A stretch of DNA of 20,027 bases from Reyranella sp. (GCA_030681635.1 JAUXRT010000121.1:1-20027), one strand, 5' to 3'. Positions 1-8,980 are shown, numbered from the stretch's first letter. The notes: generated by a model from the sequence alone, not told the origin. Made by a program: numbers and translations.

Positions 1-244
1 GCCGGCCGGCCAGCGCATTGGCCGGCATCTCGTCGAAGAAATACGACACCGGCACGTCCAGCACCTTGGCGAACTCGTACAGCCGGCTCGACCCGATGCG
101 ATTGGAGCCACGCTCGTACTTCTGGATTTGCTGGAACGTCAGCCCGACGGCGGTTCCGAGCTTTTCCTGGCTCATCCCGAGAAGCGTCCGACGCTGCCGC
201 ATCCGTGCTCCGACGTGGACGTCAACCGGGTGTGATCTTGCCAT
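1..244 (-). CDS. XRE-family helix-turn-helix transcriptional regulator (partial, C-terminus outside window)
   Basis: Eighty-one codons are visible from an ATG at 244; the gene runs off the left edge. Residues about 14-68 form a Cro/C1-type helix-turn-helix: MRQRRTLLGMSQEKLG is helices 1-2, and LTFQQIQKYERGSNRI is the recognition helix and following turn, ending in the typical VLDVPVSYFFDEM. This N-terminus, starting near MARSHPVDVHVGARMR, is typical of small alphaproteobacterial XRE regulators of about 130-140 residues. A GAGGA stretch lies about 10 bases before the ATG. The gene lies downstream of lnt on the same strand, 188 bases away, with a possible promoter of its own. In many alphaproteobacteria such a regulator sits between lnt and metK; metK would lie outside the window. 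Its targets are unknown. Family assignment is firm; role is not. Confidence 0.88.
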   Translation of the reverse strand, partial: MARSHPVDVHVGARMRQRRTLLGMSQEKLGTAVGLTFQQIQKYERGSNRIGSSRLYEFAKVLDVPVSYFFDEMPANALAGR

Positions 245-370
245 CGGTCCAGGTTCCTCTAGATGCGATTTCGTGACGGGAAAACGGAAGGAGGAGACAC
301 GTCAAAAGTGCGCGGAACCGATGACAGCGCCAGTGCAAAAATGCATATCTACACGCCTAAGCTGCATATG

Positions 371-398
371 ACATTAGCCCCTCTTGCACGGAATGCAA
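371..398 (-). promoter_or_regulatory. Possible promoter of the XRE regulator
   Basis: Read on the minus strand there is TTGCAT (393-398), a 16-base spacer and TAATGT (371-376), resembling a sigma-70 -35/-10 pair about 115-125 bases before the XRE start. A perfect inverted repeat, CTTGCA-N5-TGCAAG (383-399), overlaps the -35 box and could be an operator. The rest of the 245-432 gap shows no gene. The hexamer match is moderate and the assignment is inferred. Confidence 0.3.
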
Positions 399-399
399 G
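383..399. repeat. Short perfect inverted repeat, possible operator
   Basis: CTTGCA, five bases (CGGAA), TGCAAG: 6-bp arms with a 5-base centre, in the non-coding gap between lnt and the XRE gene. No T-run follows on either strand, so an intrinsic terminator is unlikely. The overlap with the -35-like box suggests an operator, possibly autoregulatory for the XRE protein. This is inference. Confidence 0.35.
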
Positions 400-432
400 C
401 TGAACCTCAGGGCTTTGAAAACGTGGGATAGT

Positions 433-1941
433 TTAGGGGCGAGGCCGGCGGTTCGGCAGGCTTCCGACGAACAGTCCACCGACCAGAAACGCCAGGACAG
501 CCAATAGGGTCCCGTCGCCCCAGCGACCGTACGGTGTGGGCTCCCGCGCCGGCGGCAGGGGATGGTCGATGACGCCCTCGCGCATCATGTCGAGCGACGC
601 CAGAATCCGGCCGTAGGAATCGATCACGGCGGATACGCCGGTGTTGGCCGCCCGGATCATCGGCAGCCCCTCTTCCACGGCGCGCAGGCGGGAACTGGCG
701 AGATGCTGGTAGGGGCCGCTGGAAAGCCCAAACCAGGCATCGTTGGTGACGTTCAGGAGCCAGCGCGGCCGGTCGCCGGGGCCTGTCACCGCCGCCGGAA
801 AGATCACCTCGTAGCAGATCACCGGCGAGAACGACGGCAGGCCTGGAACCGCCAGGGTGGCGCGCTGCTCGCCCTCTTCGAACGAGCCGCGGCCGATGAA
901 GCCGGACACCGGCGCGAGCTGTTTGTGGAACGGGATGTATTCGCCAAGCGGCACCAGATGGACCTTGTCGTAGTGCGCCACGATGGCGCCGGCGCGGTCG
1001 ATGACGAGCAGTGAGTTCCAGACGCCATCCTGGCGCTGACCGGTGCCGCGGGCGGCGCCGCTCAGAAGGTAGCCGTTGGGCGGCACAGCCGTGGCCATGA
1101 CCGCCAGTGCCGGCGATCCCGGCTCGATGATGAAGGGCGGCGCCGTCTCGGGCCAGATGACGGCGGCAAGACGGTCGAAGCCGTCGCGCCGACTTATCTC
1201 GACCAGCTTGGCCAGGTGACGCGCGCGGGTGTCCGGCCGCCACTTGTCGGACTGCGCGATGTTCGGCTGGACGATGCGCAACATCGGGCCGGGCTGCCCC
1301 TCGCCGATCGGCGCCATCACCGCCACACCGGCGCCGCCAGCGAGCCCGACCAGGACCAGGGCCACGAACGAAGCCCGCCAGCCCGCGGTGGGCGCCGCCA
1401 GGACGAGGAAGGTGAAGGCGCCGAGACCGTAGACGCCGAACAGCGCCGCGCTCTGCACCAGCGGCATGGAGAAGGCCCAGACGTGGCCCAGCGGATTCCA
1501 CGGATAGCCGGTGAAGACATGGCCGCGCAGCCACTCGGCAACGGTCCAGGCGATCGCCAGCAGGATGAGACGACGATAGCGGCCGGCCAGCGCGGGCCAC
1601 TTCAGCGCGGCCCAGCGCGCCGCGCCGGCGGCGAGGCCGGGGAAGAAGCCCAGGATCGCCGCCAGGCCGGCCACGATCGGCGGTCCCAGAAGTTCGTAGT
1701 CGGCCGGCGGAACGGAGAAGGCCTCGAGGATCCAGTAGGAGCCGACGGCGAAGTGCCCGGTGCCCCAGGCCCAGCCGCGCAGCAGCGCGCTGCGCGGTCC
1801 AGGTGCCGTCTCCCACAGCCAGACGAAGACCACCATGCCCACGACGGCCAGCGGCAGCCAATAGAGCGGCGGCATCGCCAGAGCTGCGAGCGCGCCGGCC
1901 AGAAAAGCCGCGCCGGCGGCGCGCCATCCGTGAAGTTTCAT
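433..1941 (-). CDS. lnt: Apolipoprotein N-acyltransferase
   Basis: 502 residues, the usual family length (about 500-540). Lnt transfers an acyl chain from phospholipid to the N-terminal cysteine of lipoproteins, the last step of lipoprotein maturation, with its active site on the periplasmic side of the inner membrane. The N-terminal ~210 residues are strongly hydrophobic with several membrane spans. Residues ~220-460 form the nitrilase-like domain with the catalytic triad visible: Glu265 in IWPETAPPF, Lys326 in YDKVHLVPLGEYIP and Cys376 in PVICYEVIFP. The conserved NVTNDAWFG segment is at ~397-405. A short hydrophobic stretch near the C-terminus (~478-494) is the last span. The ATG at 1941 begins MKLHGWRAAGAAFLAG, immediately leading into the first span. 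It follows corC by 16 bases, so the two are probably co-transcribed. Confidence 0.96.
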   Translation of the reverse strand: MKLHGWRAAGAAFLAGALAALAMPPLYWLPLAVVGMVVFVWLWETAPGPRSALLRGWAWGTGHFAVGSYWILEAFSVPPADYELLGPPIVAGLAAILGFFPGLAAGAARWAALKWPALAGRYRRLILLAIAWTVAEWLRGHVFTGYPWNPLGHVWAFSMPLVQSAALFGVYGLGAFTFLVLAAPTAGWRASFVALVLVGLAGGAGVAVMAPIGEGQPGPMLRIVQPNIAQSDKWRPDTRARHLAKLVEISRRDGFDRLAAVIWPETAPPFIIEPGSPALAVMATAVPPNGYLLSGAARGTGQRQDGVWNSLLVIDRAGAIVAHYDKVHLVPLGEYIPFHKQLAPVSGFIGRGSFEEGEQRATLAVPGLPSFSPVICYEVIFPAAVTGPGDRPRWLLNVTNDAWFGLSSGPYQHLASSRLRAVEEGLPMIRAANTGVSAVIDSYGRILASLDMMREGVIDHPLPPAREPTPYGRWGDGTLLAVLAFLVGGLFVGSLPNRRPRP

Positions 1942-1957
1942 CGCAGGGCCGCGGCGA

Positions 1958-2911
1958 TCAGGCGGCAGACCGAGACGACGTCGGTTGCCTCACGCGCAGG
2001 CGGCGAATGCGCCTGGGATCGACATCGAGCACTTCGAACTCGACGCCGGAAGGATGGCTGACGACTTCGCCGCGCTCGGGGATGCGGCCGAGCAGCGAGA
2101 AGATCAGCCCACCCACGGTGTCGATCTCGCGCCGTTCGTCCTCCGACAGCACGTTGCCGATCTCCTGCTCGAGAAGCTCGATGGGCGTGCGGCCGTTGAC
2201 GTCGATGGTGCCGTCGACGCGGCGCGCGACCGTCGGCGTCTGGGCGACGTCGTGCTCGTCCTCGATCTCGCCCACGATCTCCTCGACCAGATCCTCGATG
2301 GTGAGCAGACCGTCGGTGCCGCCGAACTCGTCGACGACCAACGCCATGTGCGTGCGCGAGCGGCGCATGTCGAGCAGCATGTCGAGCACCGGCAAGGTCG
2401 GCGCCACGAAGACGACGCGGCGCAGGATGTCGCGAAGATTGAATTTCTTCGACGTCCCCCAGTAGGCCAGCACGTCCTTGATGTGGATCATGCCGATGAC
2501 GTCGTCGAGCGCCTCGCGATAGACCGGATAGCGCGAATGCGCCTCGGTCTGGATCACCCGCACGACCTCGTCGAGCGGCGTGTCGGCGGCGATGGCTATG
2601 ATGTCGACACGCGGCACCATGACGTCGGCCACGGTCTTGTCACGCAGCTTCAGGATGTTGGCGAGCAGGACACGCTGGTCCTCGCTGATCGGGGTGTCGC
2701 TCTCGGGCGTCTCCTCGATCAGTTCCTCGATGGCCTCGCGGACCGCCTCGTTCTTCTCGCGCCGCCTGAGGCGGCGCAGAATGGCGCGCAATATTCCGCC
2801 CGTGGAGGGGACCTCGGGAACCGTCGCTGGAGCCGGTACCCCTGGGGGTTCACTCGTCAAAGCCGGGCCGCCGAGGCCCGGCCGCGTACTGTGCGCTGTG
2901 GAGTCGGGCAT
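1958..2911 (-). CDS. corC: CBS-pair/CorC_HlyC domain protein (CorC/YbeX type)
   Basis: 317 residues, soluble, with no N-terminal DUF21 membrane domain, as in E. coli CorC/YbeX. A proline-rich N-terminus (~1-40) and a charged segment lead into two CBS motifs (~95-215), including VMVPRVDIIAI, HSRYPVYREALDDVIGMIHIKDVL and the signature LVVDEFGGTDGLLTIEDLVE. The CorC_HlyC domain follows (~225-310). The family has been linked to magnesium/cobalt efflux and, in some bacteria, to ribosome or heat-stress functions; the exact role here is not shown by sequence. It lies directly upstream of lnt, as in many proteobacteria, but is separated from ybeY by the plus-strand aldo/keto reductase gene. No Shine-Dalgarno sequence precedes the ATG; see the promoter at 2919-2946. 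Confidence 0.94.
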   Translation of the reverse strand: MPDSTAHSTRPGLGGPALTSEPPGVPAPATVPEVPSTGGILRAILRRLRRREKNEAVREAIEELIEETPESDTPISEDQRVLLANILKLRDKTVADVMVPRVDIIAIAADTPLDEVVRVIQTEAHSRYPVYREALDDVIGMIHIKDVLAYWGTSKKFNLRDILRRVVFVAPTLPVLDMLLDMRRSRTHMALVVDEFGGTDGLLTIEDLVEEIVGEIEDEHDVAQTPTVARRVDGTIDVNGRTPIELLEQEIGNVLSEDERREIDTVGGLIFSLLGRIPERGEVVSHPSGVEFEVLDVDPRRIRRLRVRQPTSSRSAA

Positions 2912-2918
2912 GGCTGCT

Positions 2919-2946
2919 AAGATAGGCTATCGGCCCGGCGTTGCAA
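2919..2946 (-). promoter_or_regulatory. Probable promoter for corC-lnt
   Basis: On the minus strand TTGCAA (2941-2946), 16 bases, TATCTT (2919-2924). The expected transcription start falls at about 2911-2913, essentially on the corC ATG at 2911. That agrees with the lack of a ribosome binding site and suggests a leaderless or near-leaderless mRNA. The box lies in the 50-base gap to the divergent aldo/keto reductase. Supported by consensus match only. Confidence 0.4.
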
Positions 2947-2961
2947 TCGCGGAAGTTCCTG

Positions 2962-3792
2962 ATGCGTTCCTGTAAATTGTCCTCCGGCGCGGCGATGCCG
3001 GTCCTCGGCCTTGGCACCTGGCGGATGGGCGAAAGCCCCCGGCGGCGCGCCGAGGAGCTCGACGCCCTGAAATACGGGCTCGATCTCGGCTATCCGATGA
3101 TCGATACGGCCGAGATGTACGGCGACGGCGGCGCCGAGGAGATCGTGGGGGAAGCGATCGCCGGCCGCGCCCAGCGTCCCTTCATCGTAAGCAAGGTCTA
3201 TCCGCACAACGCCTCGCGCGCCGGCACCGTTGCGGCCTGCGAGCGCAGCCTCTCGCGGATGGGGATCGAGCGGATCGACCTCTACCTGCTGCACTGGCGC
3301 GGTGGCGCCCGGCTCGAGGAAACCTTCGAGGCGTTCCATCGGCTGCGCACGGCGGGGAAGATCGGCGACTTTGGCGTCAGCAACTTCGACGCGGGCGACA
3401 TGGAAGACGCGGCCCGCCTCGACAAGGGCCTCAACGCCAGCAACCAGGTGCTCTATTGCCTGTCGCGCCGCGGCCCCGAATTCGACCTGCTGCCCTGGAT
3501 GCGCAAGCGCGGGGTCCCGCTGATGGCCTATTCGCCGCTCGACCAGGGTGGCCTGCTCCGCAAGGCACCCCTGAAAAAGCTCGCCGACGGCATCGGCTGC
3601 ACGCCGGCCCAGCTCGCGATCGCCTGGCTGCTCGCCCAGCCCGGCGTCGTCACCATTCCGAAATCATCGTCGCGCGAGCGCGTGAAGGAAAATCTCGGCG
3701 CGCTCCAAGTCAAACTGACGCCGCAAATCCTGGCCGAACTCGACCGTGCGTTTCCGCCGCCCAGGGCCAAGCAGCCGCTCGAAATGCTCTGA
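2962..3792 (+). CDS. Aldo/keto reductase
   Basis: 276 residues from the ATG at 2962, preceded by GGAAG six bases upstream; an in-frame TTG at 2941 is a less likely start. NAD(P)H-dependent oxidoreductase of the (beta/alpha)8 aldo/keto reductase superfamily, cytoplasmic. The catalytic tetrad is visible: Asp48 and Tyr53 in MIDTAEMYGDG, Lys78 in FIVSKVYP and His111 in YLLHWRG. The cofactor-binding segment IPKSSSRERVKENLGAL is near the C-terminus. The pattern resembles YeaE or 2,5-diketogluconate-reductase-like subfamilies, but the substrate cannot be told from sequence. It is the only plus-strand gene in the minus-strand block from lnt to tsaB apart from the TusA-like gene, is divergent from corC, and ends one base before a perfect inverted repeat. 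This suggests insertion into an older ybeY-corC-lnt operon. Confidence 0.93.
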   Translation: MRSCKLSSGAAMPVLGLGTWRMGESPRRRAEELDALKYGLDLGYPMIDTAEMYGDGGAEEIVGEAIAGRAQRPFIVSKVYPHNASRAGTVAACERSLSRMGIERIDLYLLHWRGGARLEETFEAFHRLRTAGKIGDFGVSNFDAGDMEDAARLDKGLNASNQVLYCLSRRGPEFDLLPWMRKRGVPLMAYSPLDQGGLLRKAPLKKLADGIGCTPAQLAIAWLLAQPGVVTIPKSSSRERVKENLGALQVKLTPQILAELDRAFPPPRAKQPLEML

Positions 3793-3793
3793 C

Positions 3794-3861
3794 TCTTCCG
3801 GACCGCGCGCATCCTGCGCGCTCATGAAACCGAGCGCGCAGGATGCGCGCGGTCCGGAAGA
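3794..3861. repeat. Perfect long inverted repeat (30-bp arms, 8-base loop)
   Basis: Left arm 3794-3823 and right arm 3832-3861 are exact reverse complements over 30 bases; the loop is ATGAAACC. The core of each arm contains CGCGCGCATCCTGCGCGC or its complement. It lies in the gap between the converging aldo/keto reductase and ybeY genes. It could act as a bidirectional hairpin terminator, though no T-run follows, or be a dispersed REP-like palindromic element. No transposase or terminal direct repeat is evident. Confidence 0.9.
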
Positions 3862-4308
3862 ATTGAAGGACGTCTTCAGCGCAACGCGTAGGGATCGGCG
3901 ATCCCGAGCTTTGCCAGGATCCGCCGCTCCAGCGCTTCCATCCGCTCGGCGTCGGCGTCACCGGTTTCGTGATCGTGGCCGAGCAGATGAAGCACCCCGT
4001 GCACGACCAGATGGGCCACATGATCGGCGGGTGATTTCTTCTGCGCCCGGGCTTCGCGCCAGACGGTCTGGCGGGCCAGCACGATGTCGCCCAGGAAAGC
4101 GCGCTCGCCCGACGGGTAGGACAGCACGTTCGTCGGCTTGTCTTTCTTGCGGTCGCGCTTGTTGAGCGCACGGACGCCCCCGTCGTCGGCAAGGGCCACG
4201 TTGAGCGACTTGCCGCGGCGCGCCGCCGCCCGCGCGGCCCTGCGCACCAGGCGCTCGACACCGGGCAGGGCTTTTAGCCAGCCCTCGTCCAACAGGACGA
4301 TGTGACAG

Positions 4309-5279
<971 letters not shown>

Positions 5280-5283
<4 letters not shown>

Positions 5284-6713
5284 GCGGCGGCCTCGAAACG
5301 GGAGGGCGATTGGCCCGTCACGACCTCGCCGGTCAGGCTCAAGGCGTAGGCCGCACGCAGCCGCACGTCCACGATGGAGCCGATCATGCCGGCGTCGCCC
5401 TCGACATAGACGGACTGCAGCCACGGGCTCTTGCCCAGCACCTGGCCCGGCTTGCGGCCGGCCTCGGCGAACAGCACCGGCACGATGGTGCCGACCTTGG
5501 AGTCGTTGAACGCGCGCTGCTGCGTGCCGAGCAGAGACTGCAGCGCGGCGAGGCGCGCCGTCTTGAGGCTCTCGTCGAGCTGGTCGCCCAGCGCCGCCCC
5601 CGGGGTGCCCGGCCGGCGGCTGTACTTGAAGGTGTAGGCCGAGGCGAAGCCGGTCTCGTCGACCAGCCGCATGGTGTCATCGAAGTCGGCATCGCTCTCG
5701 CCGGGGAAGCCGACGATGAAGTCCGACGACAAAGCGAGATCGGGGCGGACGCCGCGCAGGCGATCGACCAGCCGGCGGAAATGGTCGCGGCCGTGGCCGC
5801 GGTTCATGGCGTCCAGGATGCGGTCCGATCCCGACTGCACCGGCAGGTGCAGGTAGGGCATGAGCTGCGGCACGTCGCCGTGCACGGCGATGAGAGCGTC
5901 GTCCATGTCGCGCGGATGGGAGGTGGTGTAGCGGATGCGTACCAGGCCCTCGATCTCGGCGATTTCCCTGATCAGCCGCGCGAGCCCCCAGGTGGAACCA
6001 TCAGCGCCCTCGCCATGCCAGGCGTTGACGTTCTGGCCGAGCAGCGTGAGCTCGATCGCGCCCGCCGCCACCAGGCTGCGCGCCTCCTGCAGCACCGCCA
6101 CAGCCGGCCGCGAATACTCGGCGCCCCGCGTATAGGGCACGACGCAGAAGGTGCAGAACTTGTCGCAACCCTCCTGGATGGAGAGGAACGCCGAGCCCGC
6201 GCGCACATCGGCCTCCGACGGCGCCGGCAGGTGATCGAATTTGCTCTCGGCGGGAAATTCAGTGTCGAGCACGCCGGCGCCCGGCCGGCGCTGGCCGTCG
6301 AAACGCCGTTCGTCGGATTTGCGCGCCGCCCGGGCCAGCAGCTCGGGCAGGCGGTGATAGGCCTGCGGCCCGACGACGATATCGACCGCGGGCTGGCGCT
6401 GGACGATCTCCTCGCCCTCGGCCTGGGCCACGCAGCCGGCCACGGCGATGGTGAGGTCGGCGCCGTCGCGGCGGCGTTCGAGCTTGAGATCGCGCAGGCG
6501 GCCGAGCTCGGAATAGACCTTTTCCGAGGCCCGTTCGCGGATGTGACAGGTATTGAGGACGACCAGGTCGGCCTGCTCGGGACTCTCCGACAGGGCATAG
6601 CCCAGCGGCCGCAGGACGTCGGCCATGCGGTCCGAATCGTAGACGTTCATCTGGCAGCCGTAAGTGCGAATGAACACGCGCTTGCGCTGGCCGTCGGTGC
6701 GGACGTCCTTCAT
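5280..6713 (-). CDS. miaB: tRNA (N6-isopentenyl adenosine-37-C2)-methylthiotransferase MiaB
   Basis: 477 residues from the ATG at 6713, with GGAGA five bases upstream of it. MiaB adds the methylthio group to i6A37 in tRNAs reading UNN codons, using two Fe-S clusters and S-adenosylmethionine. The N-terminal UPF0004 domain has its three cysteines at 20 (TYGCQMN), 56 (NTCHIRERASEK) and 94 (AGCVAQ). The radical SAM motif C-x3-C-x2-C is at 183, 187 and 190 (GCDKFCTFCVVPYTRG). The C-terminal ~65 residues form the TRAM domain, with VLFAEAGRKPGQVLGKSPW. The CHIRERASEK signature separates MiaB from RimO and MtaB. The gene ends in the GTGA overlap with phoH and is 71 bases downstream of plsC. Confidence 0.96.
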
Positions 6714-6784
6714 CTGTCTCCGTTGCTGGAACGGCCGTTTCTTAACATCGGGGGCGGCCAGGGTCGAGGGGCCCGCCCGCGGCC

Positions 6785-7636
6785 CTAAGCCGTGCCCCGG
6801 ATCGGCGGCAGCAGTTCCGGGCGGCCGGAATTTGCCGACTGCACGCCGAACGACACCTGCTGGAAACAGTACTCGGCGAGCTTCTTGCGATTGCCGAGGG
6901 TGTCGATGTCGATGGTCGGGAAAAACGTCACCACCGCCTCGGTCTCCCCGAGGCAGACCATCTGCCAGAGGTGCGGCACCAGGTCGAGATCGCCGAACCA
7001 GGCGAACAGCGGCCGCCAGTAGCGGCCGAGCGGAATGCCGTCGAGGCGCGTGTAGGAGATCGCGACCGGCTGCACGGTGATCGGACGGTCGTCGCGGCGG
7101 AGCTGGGCCACGGCGAACAGGGCGCTGCGGAAGGGCAGGACGCGCGTGCCGTCGCTGCTGGTGCCCTCGGGGAACAGCATCAGGTTGTCGCCGGTGTTGA
7201 GGCGCCGGAGCATCTCGTCGCGGCTGGTGCTGGTCTTGCTCGAGCGCCGCTCGACGAAGATGGTGCGTTGCGCCTTGGCGAGCGTGCTGAAGAACGGCCA
7301 GGTCGCGACCTCGGCCTTGGCGACGAAGCTGCCGGGGATCAGGCCGCCCAGCAGTTCGATGTCGAGATAGGACACGTGATTGCAGACGTAGAGCGTGGGT
7401 GTCACGGTCGAGCGCTGGCCGTGGACGCGGACGCGGATGCCGAGGATGACGCAGACGATGCGGTGATAGACGACCGGCAGCCAGCGCACGACCGGCGTTA
7501 TCCGCAGAGCCTGTGCCAGCAGATGGAAAGGCAGCAGCGCCAGCGTGAGCAGCAGGTAGCTCAGCAGCCGAAACGCGCCGCGCAGGGGAGAACCGATCCA
7601 CATTTTCGCTGCAGGCGCGTCAACCGTCCTGATCAC
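6785..7636 (-). CDS. plsC: 1-acyl-sn-glycerol-3-phosphate acyltransferase (PlsC/LPLAT family)
   Basis: 283 residues from a GTG at 7636; the alternative ATG at 7603 would give MWIGSPLRGAFRLLSY. It acylates lysophosphatidate, or a related lyso-lipid, at the inner membrane. A hydrophobic segment (~21-48) anchors it. The acyltransferase motifs are clear: NHVSYLD with the H-x4-D pair His87/Asp92, FVERR near 127-131 and FPEGTSSDG near 155-163. The GTG lies within the 3' end of the preceding OlsB-like gene (17-bp overlap), suggesting coupling. OlsB/OlsA pairs make ornithine lipids in alphaproteobacteria, so this could be an OlsA-type O-acyltransferase acting on lyso-ornithine lipid rather than, or as well as, lysophosphatidate. 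Sequence alone does not separate these. Confidence 0.9.
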   Translation of the reverse strand: MIRTVDAPAAKMWIGSPLRGAFRLLSYLLLTLALLPFHLLAQALRITPVVRWLPVVYHRIVCVILGIRVRVHGQRSTVTPTLYVCNHVSYLDIELLGGLIPGSFVAKAEVATWPFFSTLAKAQRTIFVERRSSKTSTSRDEMLRRLNTGDNLMLFPEGTSSDGTRVLPFRSALFAVAQLRRDDRPITVQPVAISYTRLDGIPLGRYWRPLFAWFGDLDLVPHLWQMVCLGETEAVVTFFPTIDIDTLGNRKKLAEYCFQQVSFGVQSANSGRPELLPPIRGTA

Positions 7637-8366
7637 GAATCCCGCGTTCGTAGTGCCGGATGTACTTCTCCGTCACCAGTTCGGTCTTGACGATGATGAA
7701 GACGTCGGTGGTGTTGAACTGGGGATCGATCACCGCGCCGTCGCCGACGAAGCCACCCAGCCGGAGATAGCCCTTGATGAGCGGCGGCACGCGCGCCATC
7801 GCCTTGCGTTCGTCGTAGCTGCCCGGCGCCAGCGTATCCATCTTGACGTAGCGGCTCGCCAGCGCGCGCGCCCGGATCTCCGGCGGCGCGAGATGATGGT
7901 GATGAAGATACGAGAAGGCCTGCGCGTGCTGTGCCGGGTCGGTGCCCGGGAAGCTCGGGCAGCCAAACATCACCTTGATGTCGAAGTGGTAAATGTAGAG
8001 CGCGATGCCGCGCCACAGCATCTGCATGGTCGCCGTGTTGCGCGCATCCTTTTCGATGCAGGAGCGCCCGAGTTCCAGGATCTCGCCGGGATAGTCGATC
8101 AAAGGTGTGATGTCGTATTCCGCCGCTGAGTAGAAGCGGCCGATCTTGGCCGCCGCCTGCCGGCGGATCAGGCGATAGGTGCCGACGATGCCGCCGGGTC
8201 CCTCGCCGCGGCGGCGGTCGAGCACCAGCAGATGTTCGCAAACCGCGTCGAAGTCGTCGAAGTCGCGTCGCAGCCGCGCCATCTCGGGCGTCGGACGCGC
8301 CTTCATCTCATCGTAGAACACGCGATAACGAAGTGCCTGCGCCGCGTCGATCTCGGCAGCGGTCAC
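7620..8366 (-). CDS. GNAT acyltransferase, OlsB/hemolysin-like family (start uncertain)
   Basis: 248 residues from a GTG at 8366. It belongs to the Acetyltransf_5 family, whose characterised member OlsB transfers a 3-hydroxyacyl chain from ACP to ornithine as the first step of ornithine lipid synthesis. Typical segments: ALRYRVFYDEM near the N-terminus, GTYRLIRR, the EILELGRSCIEKDARN core, and GYLRLGGFVGDGAVIDPQFNTTDVFI near the C-terminus. The pairing with the PlsC/OlsA-type gene downstream supports a lipid role. The start is odd: the same frame continues upstream for 36 more codons to a TGA at 8475-8477, and residues just before the GTG (FEVRLA) look like family sequence, yet no ATG, GTG or TTG occurs there. 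The mature N-terminus is thus probably longer than the GTG start allows. Confidence 0.82.
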   Translation of the reverse strand: MTAAEIDAAQALRYRVFYDEMKARPTPEMARLRRDFDDFDAVCEHLLVLDRRRGEGPGGIVGTYRLIRRQAAAKIGRFYSAAEYDITPLIDYPGEILELGRSCIEKDARNTATMQMLWRGIALYIYHFDIKVMFGCPSFPGTDPAQHAQAFSYLHHHHLAPPEIRARALASRYVKMDTLAPGSYDERKAMARVPPLIKGYLRLGGFVGDGAVIDPQFNTTDVFIIVKTELVTEKYIRHYERGIRDQDG

Positions 8367-8536
8367 GGCCAGTCGAACTTCGAAGTCACCGGCAACGACT
8401 TTGACGATCTCCGCACTCGAAGTGGGAGTCCCAAGAAGTTCGGCTTCACTGTCAACGCGGTCGATGCGCTTGCTTCATCCGCAGGGAGCCGTCCCAAGCA
8501 TTCGCCCATTATCGGGGCAGTGATGGCGCCGTCCAC

Positions 8537-8974
8537 TCATTTTTGGCGTTCGGCCTTGCCGTCCAAAGGCACGCCGTACAACTCGAGTCGGTGGCCGACC
8601 AGCCGATAGCCGGCCTTTTCCGCAATCTTGCGCTGTAGCTCCTCGATCTCGTCGTTGTGGAATTCAACGACCTTGCCGGTCTGGATATCGATCAGGTGGT
8701 CGTGATGCTCGTCCGGCGTTTCTTCATAGCGCGCGCGGCCGTCGCCGAAATCATGCTTGGCGAGAATGCCTGCTTCTTCGAACAGCCGAACCGTGCGGTA
8801 GACGGTCGCAATGGAAATATTCGGATCGATCGCGGTGGCGCGGCGATGGACCGCCTCAACATCCGGATGGTCGGACGAATCGGACAGGACGCGCGCGATG
8901 ACGCGGCGCTGGTCGGTCATTTTGAGACCGCGTTCAACGCAGAGGACTTCGAGCTTGGCTTTACGTTCAGACAT
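8537..8974 (-). CDS. fur: Fur-family metal-responsive repressor (alphaproteobacterial Fur/Mur type)
   Basis: 145 residues from the ATG at 8974 (MSERKAKLEV). Winged-helix DNA-binding domain at ~10-85, including MTDQRRVIARVL and the recognition helix region ISIATVYRTVRLFEEAGIL. The dimerisation and metal domain follows, with EHHDHLID at 89-96. Classical Fur has C-x2-C right after this histidine cluster; here the positions read IDIQTGKVVEF, without cysteines. That is the form found in alphaproteobacterial Fur, called Mur in rhizobia where it senses manganese. The ligand here may therefore be Mn(II) rather than Fe(II). The gene is divergent from a TusA-like gene 46 bases away and may control it. 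The Irr-type heme motif is not visible. Confidence 0.92.
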   Translation of the reverse strand: MSERKAKLEVLCVERGLKMTDQRRVIARVLSDSSDHPDVEAVHRRATAIDPNISIATVYRTVRLFEEAGILAKHDFGDGRARYEETPDEHHDHLIDIQTGKVVEFHNDEIEELQRKIAEKAGYRLVGHRLELYGVPLDGKAERQK

Positions 8975-8980
8975 GTTGCA

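Noticed and set aside
407..1927. A 506-codon open frame overlapping lnt
   Set aside because: It has an Arg/Gly/Ala-rich low-complexity composition, while the overlapping frame is a complete Lnt with its catalytic triad.
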